13,289 nucleotides of DNA from Prado023 sp039812125 (GCA_039812125.1 JBDHZV010000072.1:1-13289); one strand, 5' to 3'; shown: positions 1-7,157, counted from the stretch's first letter. Made by a program: numbers and translations. The notes: generated by a model not told the origin, from the letters alone.

Positions 1-272
1 TCATGTGGGTGCCCGACGACCTCGACCCCTGGGAGGTCGTCGCGGCGCTGGCCGAGGAGCTGGCAGCCGCCTCTGCGGGCCAGTGCGGCCCCTGTGCCCG
101 GGGGCTTCCCGAGCTTGCGGCGGCCCTGACGCGCTCCGCCCGGGGCAGGCACGACGCGTCCCAGGTGGGGGCGCTGTTCGACCTCGTCGACGGCCGCGGC
201 ATCTGCGCCCATCCCTCGGCGTCCGTGGCGGCGTTGCGCAGTGCCCTCGCGCAGGTCGGTGGTGCCCCGTGA
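1..272 (+). CDS. NuoF-type iron-sulfur domain protein, C-terminal part (5' end outside window)
   Basis: The reading frame is open from the window edge (first full codon at 3) to TGA at 270-272, giving 89 residues. The ATG at 3 is probably an internal Met, because the visible part is only the last domain. The stretch SAGQCGPCARGL (residues 24-35) plus GRGICAHP (64-71) matches the iron-sulfur binding region of NADH-quinone oxidoreductase chain F-like proteins, where this helical domain carries a cluster close to a flavin. Complex I NuoF has four cysteine ligands beginning S-C-G-x-C-x-x-C. Here the first is Ala, leaving C28, C31 and C68. From memory of actinobacterial homologues this loss is usual in the stand-alone family, which often sits beside a ferric-reductase-like membrane protein. 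The next gene overlaps it by four bases (GTGA), so the two are co-translated. The physiological electron donor and acceptor cannot be told from here. Confidence 0.8.
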   Translation, partial: MWVPDDLDPWEVVAALAEELAAASAGQCGPCARGLPELAAALTRSARGRHDASQVGALFDLVDGRGICAHPSASVAALRSALAQVGGAP

Positions 273-493
273 CTGCTGCCCGGGCCTGGGAGGTCCACGT
301 CGACTGGGCGCGGTGCGCCGGCCATGGGGTGTGTGCCGCCGCGCTGGGCGAGCGACTCGGCCTGGACCCGTGGGGCTATCCCGTCGAGGTGGCCCGGGGG
401 CCGGTCCCGGCCCGACTCGAGGAAGCGGCACGACTGGCGGTGGCCTCGTGCCCGGCCGCGGCGCTCGCACTGCGCCGCGTCGGTGCGAAGTAG
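269..493 (+). CDS. Ferredoxin, single-cluster (3Fe-4S type)
   Basis: This is a 74-residue acidic protein starting at GTG 269, inside the stop of the preceding gene (GTGA overlap). No earlier start in this frame would give a ferredoxin-like N-terminus. The ligand pattern is C16-x5-C22 near the N-terminus and C61-P62 near the C-terminus, with HG before the second Cys (CAGHGVC). This is the arrangement of small actinobacterial ferredoxins that carry one [3Fe-4S] cluster, because the Cys that would supply the fourth iron ligand lies in the x5 gap and is absent. Such proteins shuttle single electrons in the cytoplasm, commonly to cytochromes P450 or membrane reductases. Here the overlap with the NuoF-like gene argues that the two proteins exchange electrons. 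No P450 is visible in the window. The stop TAG (491-493) lies only 9 bases before the response-regulator start. Confidence 0.85.
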   Translation: MTAARAWEVHVDWARCAGHGVCAAALGERLGLDPWGYPVEVARGPVPARLEEAARLAVASCPAAALALRRVGAK

Positions 494-496
494 GCT
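488..496 (+). promoter_or_regulatory. Ribosome binding site or leaderless -10 for the response regulator (ambiguous)
   Basis: Two signals overlap here. AAGTAGG (488-494) differs by one base from AAGGAGG and lies 8 bases before GTG 503, a good ribosome-binding distance. TAGGCT (491-496) also fits the actinobacterial -10 pattern TAnnnT and ends 6 bases before the GTG, the spacing for a leaderless transcript. No -35 is evident. Either reading supports GTG 503 as the start. The ribosome binding site reading fits co-transcription with the ferredoxin gene. Confidence 0.4.
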
Positions 497-502
497 CCAG
501 TC

Positions 503-1198
503 GTGGCGCACGTGCTGCTGGTTGAGGACGACGCGGGCATCCGAACGGCCGTGGTCCGGGCCCTGCTCGGCCGTGGTCATGCCGTTGACTCGGCGGGCAG
601 CGGGCTGGACGGGCTCCAGGCGCTGCTCGTCGGCAACCCCGACGCCGTCGTGCTCGACCTCGGGCTCCCGGACGTCCCCGGCGAGCGGTTGCTGGGCATG
701 ATCCGCGCGGTGAGCCAGGTCCCGGTGATCGTTGCGACGGCCCGGGACGACGAGGGGCTGATCGTGCAGCTGCTGGACGCCGGGGCCGACGACTACGTGG
801 TGAAGCCCTACGACCCTGCCCACCTGGAGGCCAGGATCCGTGCCGTGCTGCGGCGCGGAGGTGCCGTTTCCGCCACCCCGGAGCCCCCGCTGCGGGTCGG
901 CGGTCTCGTGGTCGACCGGGCCCGACGGGTCGCTGAGGTCGACGAGCACCCGGTGGACCTGACCCGCCTGGAGTTCGACCTGCTCGCCTACCTGGCGGCG
1001 AACCCGGGTCGGGTCGTGTCGCGGGGCGAGCTCCTCCGCGAGGTGTGGCAGCGCACCGACGCCGCCCGCACCGTCGACGTGCACCTGTCGTGGCTGCGGC
1101 GCAAGCTCGGGGACAGCCCGGAGGACCCCCGCTTCATCCACGTCCACCGGGGCGTCGGGGTGCTCCTCGAGGACGTTCACGTCGACCCCGCCGGCTGA
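503..1198 (+). CDS. OmpR/PhoB-family two-component response regulator
   Basis: This 231-residue transcription factor is activated by phosphoryl transfer from the kinase encoded next. The receiver domain (residues about 2-118) shows the acidic pair D9-D10, the phospho-acceptor D52 in VVLDLGLPD, the switch Thr T79 and K101 in VVKPYD. The winged-helix DNA-binding domain (about 128-222) has the trans_reg_C features VDLTRLEFDLLAYLAANPGRVVSR, broken only by normal variation, then the recognition helix region RTVDVHLSWLRRKLG and the wing FIHVHRGVGV. The length is typical for the family. GTG 503 is chosen because VAHVLLVEDD is the canonical receiver N-terminus. Its stop TGA (1196-1198) shares the A with the kinase ATG. 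Targets are unknown. The redox genes upstream and the membrane genes downstream are both candidates. Confidence 0.95.
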   Translation: MAHVLLVEDDAGIRTAVVRALLGRGHAVDSAGSGLDGLQALLVGNPDAVVLDLGLPDVPGERLLGMIRAVSQVPVIVATARDDEGLIVQLLDAGADDYVVKPYDPAHLEARIRAVLRRGGAVSATPEPPLRVGGLVVDRARRVAEVDEHPVDLTRLEFDLLAYLAANPGRVVSRGELLREVWQRTDAARTVDVHLSWLRRKLGDSPEDPRFIHVHRGVGVLLEDVHVDPAG

Positions 1199-2481
1199 TG
1201 CAGCGACGGCTGGTCACGTTCGCCCTGCTCGTCGTGCTCGTGACGATGACGGCGTTCGTCGTGCCGCTGGCCCTGGCGGCCCGTGACCTGGTGCGCACGG
1301 CCAAGCTGTCGGTGCTGGCCGACCAGGCCCGTGCCGTCGCCGACACCTGGGAGGGGCTGCACAGCGCGCAGGACGAGTCCGGCGAACCGGTGCCGCAGCT
1401 CGTCCCGGGGCCCGGGCTCGGGGACGTGGTGCTGATCGAACCGGGCTCCCGGGCCGACGGACCGGACGTCCCGCCCCAGGCGCGCCGGCTGGTGGCTGCC
1501 GCCCGGCAGGGAGCCGCCGGGTCGCTCGACACAGGGGCTGACGGGTTCGCTGCCGCTCCGGCCGTGTTCGACGAGGAGCTCGTCGGGGTCGTCCTCGTCC
1601 GCGCTGGGACCGCGACCCTGCAGGACGGGCTGGACCGGCGCATGGCGGCGATCGGCGGGCTGTGCGCCGCCCTGCTGGTCGGGGCGGGGCTGGCCGGCTG
1701 GATGCTGGCGCGTCGCACGGCGCGCCCCATCCTCGTGCTGGCCGGGACGGCCGAGGAGATGGCCGCCGGGGACCTGGCCGTGCGTGCCCCGCGGTCGGAC
1801 ATCCGCGAGGTGGACGAGGTCGGAGCTGCCCTGAACCGGCTCGCCGGGCGGGTCCAGGAGCTGCTCGCCGACGAGCGAACCGCCTCCGCTGAGCTGGCCC
1901 ACCAGCTGCGCACCCCGCTGACGGTGCTGGCGGCCGACGTCGACGCCGTCGCCGACCAGGTCGCCCGGGATCGGCTGGTCGAGGATGTCGTCGCCCTGCA
2001 GCGCACGACCGACGAGATCATCACGGCCGCGCGACGGGCCAATCGAGAGGGCCTGGTGCCCTCGTGCGACGCCGCTGCGGTGGTTGCCGGGCGGGCGCAG
2101 TTCTGGCAGGTCCTGGCCGACTTCCAGGGCCGTGACGTCGCCCTGCACGTGATGCCGGGCCCGGTGCCCGTCCGGCTGACCGAGTACGACCTGACGACCG
2201 CTGTGGACGTGCTGCTGCAGAACGTGTTCGTGCACACCGACGAGGGCGTGGCCCTCGGGCTGGGCATCGGCGCCGGGCCGGACGGGCTGGTGCAGGTCAC
2301 GGTGGCCGATGCGGGCCCCGGCTTCCCGGACGCCCCCGCTCCGGGACGCACCGGCTCCACGAGTCTGGGCCTGGCCATCGCCGAGCGCCTCGCGGTCGCG
2401 TCCGGGGGCCGCCTGGAGCGAGGGCGCTCGGCGATGGGCGGCGCCGAGGTCCGCCTGCTGCTGGGACCCGCCGGCCCATGA
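1198..2481 (+). CDS. Membrane sensor histidine kinase (HAMP, HisKA, HATPase)
   Basis: This 427-residue kinase starts at ATG 1198, overlapping the regulator stop by one base (TGATG), so translation is coupled. There is a first membrane segment at residues about 5-28, then an extracytoplasmic sensor region of about 115 residues (30-148) with no recognisable fold, and a second membrane segment at about 150-171. HAMP follows (about 172-224), then the HisKA H-box with phospho-acceptor H235 in ELAHQLRTPL. The HATPase domain has N342 in the N-box (QNVFVHT), D371-x-G-x-G in the G1 box (DAGPGF) and a G2-like SLGLAIAERL at 389-398. The protein autophosphorylates in the cytoplasm and donates to D52 of the regulator. 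The sensor domain is rich in Ala, Gly and acidic residues and has no Cys or His cluster, so the signal cannot be guessed. Confidence 0.93.
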   Translation: MQRRLVTFALLVVLVTMTAFVVPLALAARDLVRTAKLSVLADQARAVADTWEGLHSAQDESGEPVPQLVPGPGLGDVVLIEPGSRADGPDVPPQARRLVAAARQGAAGSLDTGADGFAAAPAVFDEELVGVVLVRAGTATLQDGLDRRMAAIGGLCAALLVGAGLAGWMLARRTARPILVLAGTAEEMAAGDLAVRAPRSDIREVDEVGAALNRLAGRVQELLADERTASAELAHQLRTPLTVLAADVDAVADQVARDRLVEDVVALQRTTDEIITAARRANREGLVPSCDAAAVVAGRAQFWQVLADFQGRDVALHVMPGPVPVRLTEYDLTTAVDVLLQNVFVHTDEGVALGLGIGAGPDGLVQVTVADAGPGFPDAPAPGRTGSTSLGLAIAERLAVASGGRLERGRSAMGGAEVRLLLGPAGP

Positions 2482-2510
2482 GGGTGCGTGCGCCGGGCGC
2501 TGGCGGCGTG

Positions 2511-2516
2511 GGAGGG
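2511..2516 (+). promoter_or_regulatory. Ribosome binding site for the DUF2207 gene
   Basis: GGAGGG ends 8 bases before GTG 2525. This fixes the start of the DUF2207 protein at the GTG and rules out the longer in-frame extension that reads back into the kinase gene. Confidence 0.75.
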
Positions 2517-2524
2517 TTCTCCCC

Positions 2525-4345
2525 GTGAGCCTGCGGTCCCTCGTTGCGCGCGTCCTGCTGGCGATGCTGGCTGCGGTGGGGCTGCTGTGGCCGTTGGCGG
2601 CCCGCCTGGTGCCCACCGGGACCTCGGACGTGTCGGATCCGGTGGTGATCACCGACTACCGGGCCCGGTTCGTCGTGGCCGAGGACGGTGCGCTCAGCGC
2701 CGTCGAGGACGTCACGGCGCGCTTCCCGTCCGGCCGGCACGGCATCTTCCGCTACTTCGACGTCGCGGACGCCGACGACCCTGGGGTGCGCTACGTCCCC
2801 ACCATCACCGCCATCACGGCCGACGGCCGCCCCGCCCCCTGGGTGACGTCGTGGCAGCAGGGCAGGCGGTTCCTCGTGGCCAGGATCGGCGACGCGGACA
2901 CCTACCTGTCACCCGGGCAGCACCGCTACCGGATCTCGTACACGATCCCAGGTGCTGTGTCCCCGGGCTCGGCCGGGGCCGGCGACAGCTTCGCCTCGTC
3001 AGTCGGGTCCATGACCGAGCCGGCCGGGTCCGCCCTGCTGTGGGCGGTCGTGGCCCGCGGCTGGGAGATGCCCATCGTCCGGGCCGCCATCACGATGGAC
3101 CTGCCCGCCGCCGCCCCGCAGGTCCAGTGCTCGGCGGGCCGGGCGGCCAGTCCCCGTCCCTGCACCATCGCCGGCGCTGGCACGCAGCAGGTCACGGTGT
3201 CCGCCGCCGACCTGCCGCCCCGCAGCGGGATGCGGGTGCGGGCGGCGATGGCCATGCCGGCACCTTCCCGACCCAGCCTGCCCTGGTCGGTCCAGTGGGA
3301 CGAGGTGCTCGGCCGGTCGGTCCCGGTGGTCCTGCTCGTGGCAGCGCTGTCCGCCGCGGGGTTCGTCGTCGGGCTGGCCTGGTCGCACGTGGCGCGGGAG
3401 GACCCGCCGGGGTTCCCCGTCCAGTACGCGCCGCCGGACGGGCTGGGACCGGTGCAGCTGGTCCACCTGGACACGGAGGGCACCGGACCCGACCCGTTGG
3501 TCGCCACGCTGCTGCACCTGGCCGATCGAGGCCTGGTGCGCCTCGACCGGGACTCCCAGGACTCCTGGGAGGTCACGGGGCTGGCCGATGCCGCGGCCTG
3601 GCAGGCGGTGGACCCGGTGGCACAATCGGTCGCACGGACGCTGGGTGTCGACGTTCCTGGCGGCGCGTTCCGCGCCTCCCGGAGATCGGTCAGTGCCGGC
3701 AAGACCCTGATGGCCGCCCGGAACGGCATCTCGCCCGCGGTGCGCAGCTGGGCTGTGCAGGCGGGCCTGGTGCGCCCTGCCCCGTCCGAGGTCTGGGGCC
3801 GCGTGGTGTGGGGGCTGTGCCTGCTGCTGGCGCTGCTGGGCTTCGTGGGACCGGCGTTCGGCCTGCCGTGGCCGACGATGTGGGGCCTGCCCGCCGCCAT
3901 GGTCTGCATCGGTGGTGTGGGGCTGCTGGCCACCGGGGTCGGGCGGCGCCGGACCACGTCGGGACGGCTGGTCTGGTCGCGGGCGGGTGGGTTCCGGCGG
4001 CTGCTGAGCACACCGTCGGCCGAGGACCGCTTCGACTTCGCCGCGCGCTCCGACCTGTTCATCGCCTACGTGCCCTACGCGATCGCCTTCGGGGTGGCCG
4101 ATGCCTGGGCGGAGAAGTACCGACGTGCGGTGGGTGCCGAGCCCCCCGTCCCGGCCTGGTACCCCGTCCACCCCGGGATGGGCCATGGCGGGTTCTACTC
4201 CGGAGGCGGGCTCGACTCGTTCTCGTCGGCATTGTCGTCGTCGATCTCGGCGTACACCGCCTCGCAGTCGTCGTCCTCCAGCGGGGGCGGCGGGGGTGGT
4301 GGCGGCTTCGGCGGCGGCGGTGGGGGCGGCGGGGGGTCCTGGTGA
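2525..4345 (+). CDS. DUF2207 membrane protein with Gly/Ser-rich tail
   Basis: This is a 606-residue predicted membrane protein of unknown function, starting at GTG 2525 behind a clear ribosome binding site. Residues about 5-28 form a signal or first membrane segment (LVARVLLAMLAAVGLLWPLA). Next is a large extracytoplasmic region (about 30-262), beginning with the DUF2207 pattern VVITDYRARFVVAEDGALSAVEDVTARF and then HGIFRYF. One membrane helix follows at about 266-287, then a cytoplasmic part with GLGPVQLVHL and LHLADRGLVRL, which is winged-helix-like in this family by my memory. Two helices come at about 426-446 and 451-472, then a C-terminal soluble part. The end (560-606) is a run of Ser and Gly closing in GGSW, a feature common in the family. 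It sits directly before a LemA gene, a frequent pairing in bacteria. No enzymatic motif is visible, and a role in envelope maintenance is only inference. Confidence 0.88.
   Translation: MSLRSLVARVLLAMLAAVGLLWPLAARLVPTGTSDVSDPVVITDYRARFVVAEDGALSAVEDVTARFPSGRHGIFRYFDVADADDPGVRYVPTITAITADGRPAPWVTSWQQGRRFLVARIGDADTYLSPGQHRYRISYTIPGAVSPGSAGAGDSFASSVGSMTEPAGSALLWAVVARGWEMPIVRAAITMDLPAAAPQVQCSAGRAASPRPCTIAGAGTQQVTVSAADLPPRSGMRVRAAMAMPAPSRPSLPWSVQWDEVLGRSVPVVLLVAALSAAGFVVGLAWSHVAREDPPGFPVQYAPPDGLGPVQLVHLDTEGTGPDPLVATLLHLADRGLVRLDRDSQDSWEVTGLADAAAWQAVDPVAQSVARTLGVDVPGGAFRASRRSVSAGKTLMAARNGISPAVRSWAVQAGLVRPAPSEVWGRVVWGLCLLLALLGFVGPAFGLPWPTMWGLPAAMVCIGGVGLLATGVGRRRTTSGRLVWSRAGGFRRLLSTPSAEDRFDFAARSDLFIAYVPYAIAFGVADAWAEKYRRAVGAEPPVPAWYPVHPGMGHGGFYSGGGLDSFSSALSSSISAYTASQSSSSSGGGGGGGGFGGGGGGGGGSW
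4281..4336 (+). repeat. G-run tract encoding the poly-Gly tail of the DUF2207 protein
   Basis: Four runs of five or six G occur at 4283-4287, 4292-4296, 4322-4326 and 4331-4336, with several GG steps between them. They encode glycines of the C-terminal tail and end 7 bases before the stop codon. On the coding strand and in the mRNA this could fold into a G-quadruplex, and the homopolymer runs are prone to length change. The lemA-type start is 35 bases downstream. Confidence 0.6.
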
Positions 4346-4370
4346 ACGACAGCAGAAGGGTGGGTTCGCA

Positions 4371-4931
4371 ATGACCACAACCGTCGTGGTCCTGGTCGTG
4401 GTGGCGGCGCTCGGCGCGGCCATGGTGGCGGGGTTCAACCGGCTGCGCCGGCTCGACCTGCGGGCCCAGGAGGCCCTGGGCGGGATCGACGTGCAGCTGA
4501 CGCGGCGCGCAGACCTCATCCCCAACCTGGTGGAGACCGTGAAGGGATATGCCGGGCACGAGCGGGGTGTCCTGGAATCGGTCACCACCGCCCGTGCGGC
4601 GGTCAGCCGGGCCTCCCACGGGCAGTCCGTCGCAGACCGCTCGGCCGCGGCCGGGGCCCTCGACCGGGCCCTCGTCGACGTCCTCGCGGTGGCCGAGGCG
4701 TACCCGGACCTCAAGGCGTCGGCCAACTTCGGCGAGCTGCAGCGCCAGCTCGCCGACACCGAGGGCCAGCTGGCGTTCGCCCGGCAGTACTACAACGACG
4801 CGGTGAGCCAGCTGAACTCGAAGGTGGTGGCCATCCCGTGGATGTGGATCTCCGGTATGGCCGGGGTCTACAAGCGGGACTTCTACGAGGCCCCGGAGGC
4901 CCACCAGGCGCCCCCCCAGGTGAGGTTCTGA
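4371..4931 (+). CDS. LemA family protein
   Basis: This 186-residue protein has one N-terminal membrane segment (residues about 2-21, TTTVVVLVVVAALGAAMVAG) followed by a helical cytoplasmic or periplasmic domain. The family signature is clear: RRADLIPNLVETVKGYAGHE (residues 45-64), the helix ending with ASANFGELQRQLADTE (116-131), and RQYYNDAVSQLNSKV (138-152). The usual FP after the last motif is IP here (155-156). LemA proteins have a four-helix fold and no proven biochemical role. ATG 4371 is preceded by AGAAGGG (4354-4360), 10 bases away, and follows the DUF2207 stop by 25 bases. It leads into the antiporter gene after only 4 bases, so the three are almost certainly one transcript. The protein may work with the DUF2207 protein, as suggested by frequent adjacency in other genomes. 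Confidence 0.93.
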   Translation: MTTTVVVLVVVAALGAAMVAGFNRLRRLDLRAQEALGGIDVQLTRRADLIPNLVETVKGYAGHERGVLESVTTARAAVSRASHGQSVADRSAAAGALDRALVDVLAVAEAYPDLKASANFGELQRQLADTEGQLAFARQYYNDAVSQLNSKVVAIPWMWISGMAGVYKRDFYEAPEAHQAPPQVRF

Positions 4932-4935
4932 GCCA

Positions 4936-6282
4936 GTGGCCGAGCTGAGCACCCTGGCCGCGGAGGCGACGGGATCAGGTGAGCCGCTGCTGGCCGGCGC
5001 CGTGCTGTTCGCGGTGCTCGTGCTGGCGTTCAGCGTCGTGGCCGTGGGACTGAGCAGGTTCTACGTCACCGCCCCACTGGCGTTCGTCGTGGTCGGTGCG
5101 GTGCTGGGGTTCGCTGCGGGTCCCCTCGACGGCGCCGCGGCGGCGGACCTGAAGTCCGTCGCCGAGGTCACCCTCGTGCTGATCCTGTTCCACGACGCCG
5201 CGCAGGTCCGGCCCAGTGAGATCGGTGCCGACCGGGGGGCCGTCAGCAGGCTGCTGCTGATCGGGTTCCCGCTGACGGTCATCCTGGGGATGCTGGCGGC
5301 AACGCTGGCGTTCCCCGGTCTGTCCCTCATGATGGCCCTGCTGCTGGCCGCGGCGCTGGCACCGACCGATGCCGGCCTGGGCGCGGCCACCGTGCTGAAC
5401 CCGGTGGTGCCGGCCCGGGTGCGGCGGCTGCTGAACGTGGAGAGCGGCCTGAACGACGGCCTGGCCACCCCGATCGTGCTGGCTGCGATCGCGGCCCTCG
5501 CCGGGGCGGAGGGACTCGCGGCCCGCGAGACCGTGACCGGGGCGCTGGCCGAGCTGGCCATCGGCGTGCTGGTCGGCGTGCTGGTCGGCGCCGGCGGGGC
5601 CGTCCTCGTGGGTGCGTCGCGAGCGCGGCGGCTGAGCAGCACCGCCAGCCGCGCCCTGGCGGTGCTCGTCCTGCCCCTGCTGGCCTACGGCACGGCCCTG
5701 CTCGTCGGCGGCAACGGCTTCGTCGCCGCGTTCGTCGCCGGCACCGCCTTCGCCGGCGCCGCGCGGTGGCTGCCGCGGGAGGAGTCGGTGCTCGAGCTCA
5801 CCGAGGCGCTGTCGACGCCCCTGGGGTACCTGGTGTGGCTGGTCGTCGGCATGGTCGCAGTCCCGTTGGTGTGGCACTCCGTGGGCACCCGGGAGGTCCT
5901 GTTCGCGGTGCTGGCGCTGACGGTGCTGCGGATGGTCCCGGTGGCGATCTGCCTGATCGGCACCGGCCTGCGGATGCCCTCGGTGGCGTTCATCGGGTGG
6001 TTCGGCCCTCGGGGGCTGGCCTCGGTGATCTTCGCCCTCATCGCCGTGGAGTCGCTGGACACCGGGGGGGACCTCGACCGGGTCCTGGCCACCATCTGCC
6101 TGACCGTGCTGGTCAGCGTGGCGGCGCACGGCTTCTCGGCTGACCCCCTGGCCCGCCGCTACGGCGCGTGGGTGGCCCGGGTGCGCCGGCTCGCCGAGCT
6201 GGCTGAGCCGGGCCTCGCAGGCGAGCCGCGGCCGGCGGGGCGCCGCCCGCGCGGCGCCCGGCACTGGGCGACGACCCGGTAG
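4936..6282 (+). CDS. Cation:proton antiporter, CPA1 type (Na+/H+ exchanger family)
   Basis: This 448-residue integral membrane protein has about 12 hydrophobic segments between residues 18 and 400. It exchanges a monovalent cation (Na+ or K+) for protons across the cytoplasmic membrane. Family motifs are ALAPTDAGLGA (residues 140-150, with the T144-D145 unwound-helix pair), LNVESGLNDGLATP (166-179, with N173-D174, the Asn-Asp pair usual for electroneutral CPA1 carriers) and IGWFGPRGLAS (353-363, with R359). GTG 4936 is preceded by AGGTGAGG (4918-4925), 10 bases away, and by the LemA stop 4 bases away. The C-terminal tail (about 405-448) is short and Arg/Pro-rich and has no regulatory domain such as TrkA-C. 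Which cation is carried cannot be told from sequence. The gene meets Ku tail to tail with 2 bases between the stops. Confidence 0.93.
   Translation: MAELSTLAAEATGSGEPLLAGAVLFAVLVLAFSVVAVGLSRFYVTAPLAFVVVGAVLGFAAGPLDGAAAADLKSVAEVTLVLILFHDAAQVRPSEIGADRGAVSRLLLIGFPLTVILGMLAATLAFPGLSLMMALLLAAALAPTDAGLGAATVLNPVVPARVRRLLNVESGLNDGLATPIVLAAIAALAGAEGLAARETVTGALAELAIGVLVGVLVGAGGAVLVGASRARRLSSTASRALAVLVLPLLAYGTALLVGGNGFVAAFVAGTAFAGAARWLPREESVLELTEALSTPLGYLVWLVVGMVAVPLVWHSVGTREVLFAVLALTVLRMVPVAICLIGTGLRMPSVAFIGWFGPRGLASVIFALIAVESLDTGGDLDRVLATICLTVLVSVAAHGFSADPLARRYGAWVARVRRLAELAEPGLAGEPRPAGRRPRGARHWATTR
5561..5590 (+). repeat. 12-base perfect tandem repeat in the antiporter gene (2.5 copies)
   Basis: TCGGCGTGCTGG occurs at 5561-5572 and again at 5573-5584, followed by half a copy (TCGGCG). 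It encodes IGVLVGVLVG in a membrane helix. As 12 is a multiple of three, copy number changes would keep the frame and add or remove GVLV. Confidence 0.85.
6238..6259. terminator. Perfect 9-bp inverted repeat between converging antiporter and Ku genes
   Basis: GGGCGCCGC (6238-6246) and its exact complement GCGGCGCCC (6251-6259) flank a 4-base loop (CCGC). The hairpin is inside the last codons of the antiporter gene, 21 bases before its stop, and 26 bases past the Ku stop on the other strand. All nine pairs are strong. There is no T-run on either side, so it would be an atypical terminator, most plausibly for ku. It could also be a coincidence in Arg/Pro codons. Confidence 0.35.
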
Positions 6283-6284
6283 GG

Positions 6285-7157
6285 CTACGTCCCGGTGGCC
6301 CGCCGCCGGGACGCCCGCGCCTTCGGCCTGGTGGTGTCGGTGGCCTCCGGCTGCGCCGGCTCCGGCGTGGCAGCGCGGGCGGCCTGGCTGCGGCGCACCG
6401 ACTCCTGCAGGGCGGCCATGAGGTCGACCACGGTGCCCGCCTCGGGCTGCTCGACCTCGGGCGGGATGAGGACGTCCTGGCCCGCCAGCTTCTGCTCCAG
6501 CAGTGCGAGCACGGCTTCCCGGTACTCGTCGCGGAAGGCGGCCGGGTCGAAGTCGCTGCTCAGGGTGTCCACGAGCGACCCGGCCATCGCCAGCTCCTGG
6601 GGGCGCACGCTGACGTCGTCGTCGGAGATGCCGGCGAACTGCGGCACCCGGACCTCGTCGGGCCACAGCAGGGTCTGCAGCACCAGGACGTCGTCGCGCA
6701 CGCGCAGCAGGGCCAGGCGCGTGCGCTTGCGCAGCGAGATGGTCACCACGGCGACCCGGTCGGTTCGGGCCAGCGTCTGGCGCAGCAGCACGTAGGGCTT
6801 GGCCGCCCCGGAGGCCGGTTCGAGGTAGTACGACCGTTCGAAGGAGATCGGGTCGACCTGCTCGGCGGGGGCGAACTGCACGATCTCCACGTCCCGGCCG
6901 TGGGGGACGACGAGGCTGTCCAGCTCCTCCTCGGCGACGAGGACGCGCCGGCCGGCGTCGTCCTCATAGCCCTTGCCGATCTCGGAGAACCCCACGGACT
7001 GCCCGCACGCCTGGCACTGCCGCTGGTACTTGATCCGGCCACCGTCGGCCAGGTGGACCTGGTGGAACCGCACGTCGCGGTCCTCGGTGGCCGCGTACAG
7101 CTTCACGGGGATGTTCACCAGGCCGAACGTGACGTTCCCGCTCCACATGGCCCGCAT
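6285..7157 (-). CDS. ku: Ku protein, DNA end-binding factor of non-homologous end joining
   Basis: This 290-residue homodimeric ring protein threads onto double-strand DNA ends and recruits the ligase LigD. The N-terminus MRAMWSGNVTFGLVNIPVKLYAA is the standard bacterial Ku opening. Further conserved blocks are IGKGYED (60-66), SFERSYYLEP (105-114), KPYVLLRQTL (120-129), LVLQTLLWPDEVR (158-170) and a helical region at 184-228. A Cys pair C48-x2-C51 sits in the first third. The core ends near residue 255, and the last 35 residues form a disordered tail finishing in basic KARASRRRA, like the extended DNA-binding tails of some actinobacterial Ku proteins. The ATG at 7157 is preferred over the in-frame ATG three codons later because the family starts with M-R-A/S-I/M-W. 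No ribosome binding site is evident. No ligD is present in this window, so the partner must be elsewhere. Confidence 0.95.
   Translation of the reverse strand: MRAMWSGNVTFGLVNIPVKLYAATEDRDVRFHQVHLADGGRIKYQRQCQACGQSVGFSEIGKGYEDDAGRRVLVAEEELDSLVVPHGRDVEIVQFAPAEQVDPISFERSYYLEPASGAAKPYVLLRQTLARTDRVAVVTISLRKRTRLALLRVRDDVLVLQTLLWPDEVRVPQFAGISDDDVSVRPQELAMAGSLVDTLSSDFDPAAFRDEYREAVLALLEQKLAGQDVLIPPEVEQPEAGTVVDLMAALQESVRRSQAARAATPEPAQPEATDTTRPKARASRRRATGT

Noticed and set aside
2309..2524. Longer N-terminus for the DUF2207 protein, reading back into the kinase gene
   Set aside because: The extension is Arg/Pro/Ala-rich without family similarity. GTG 2525 has a good ribosome binding site and directly starts the signal segment.
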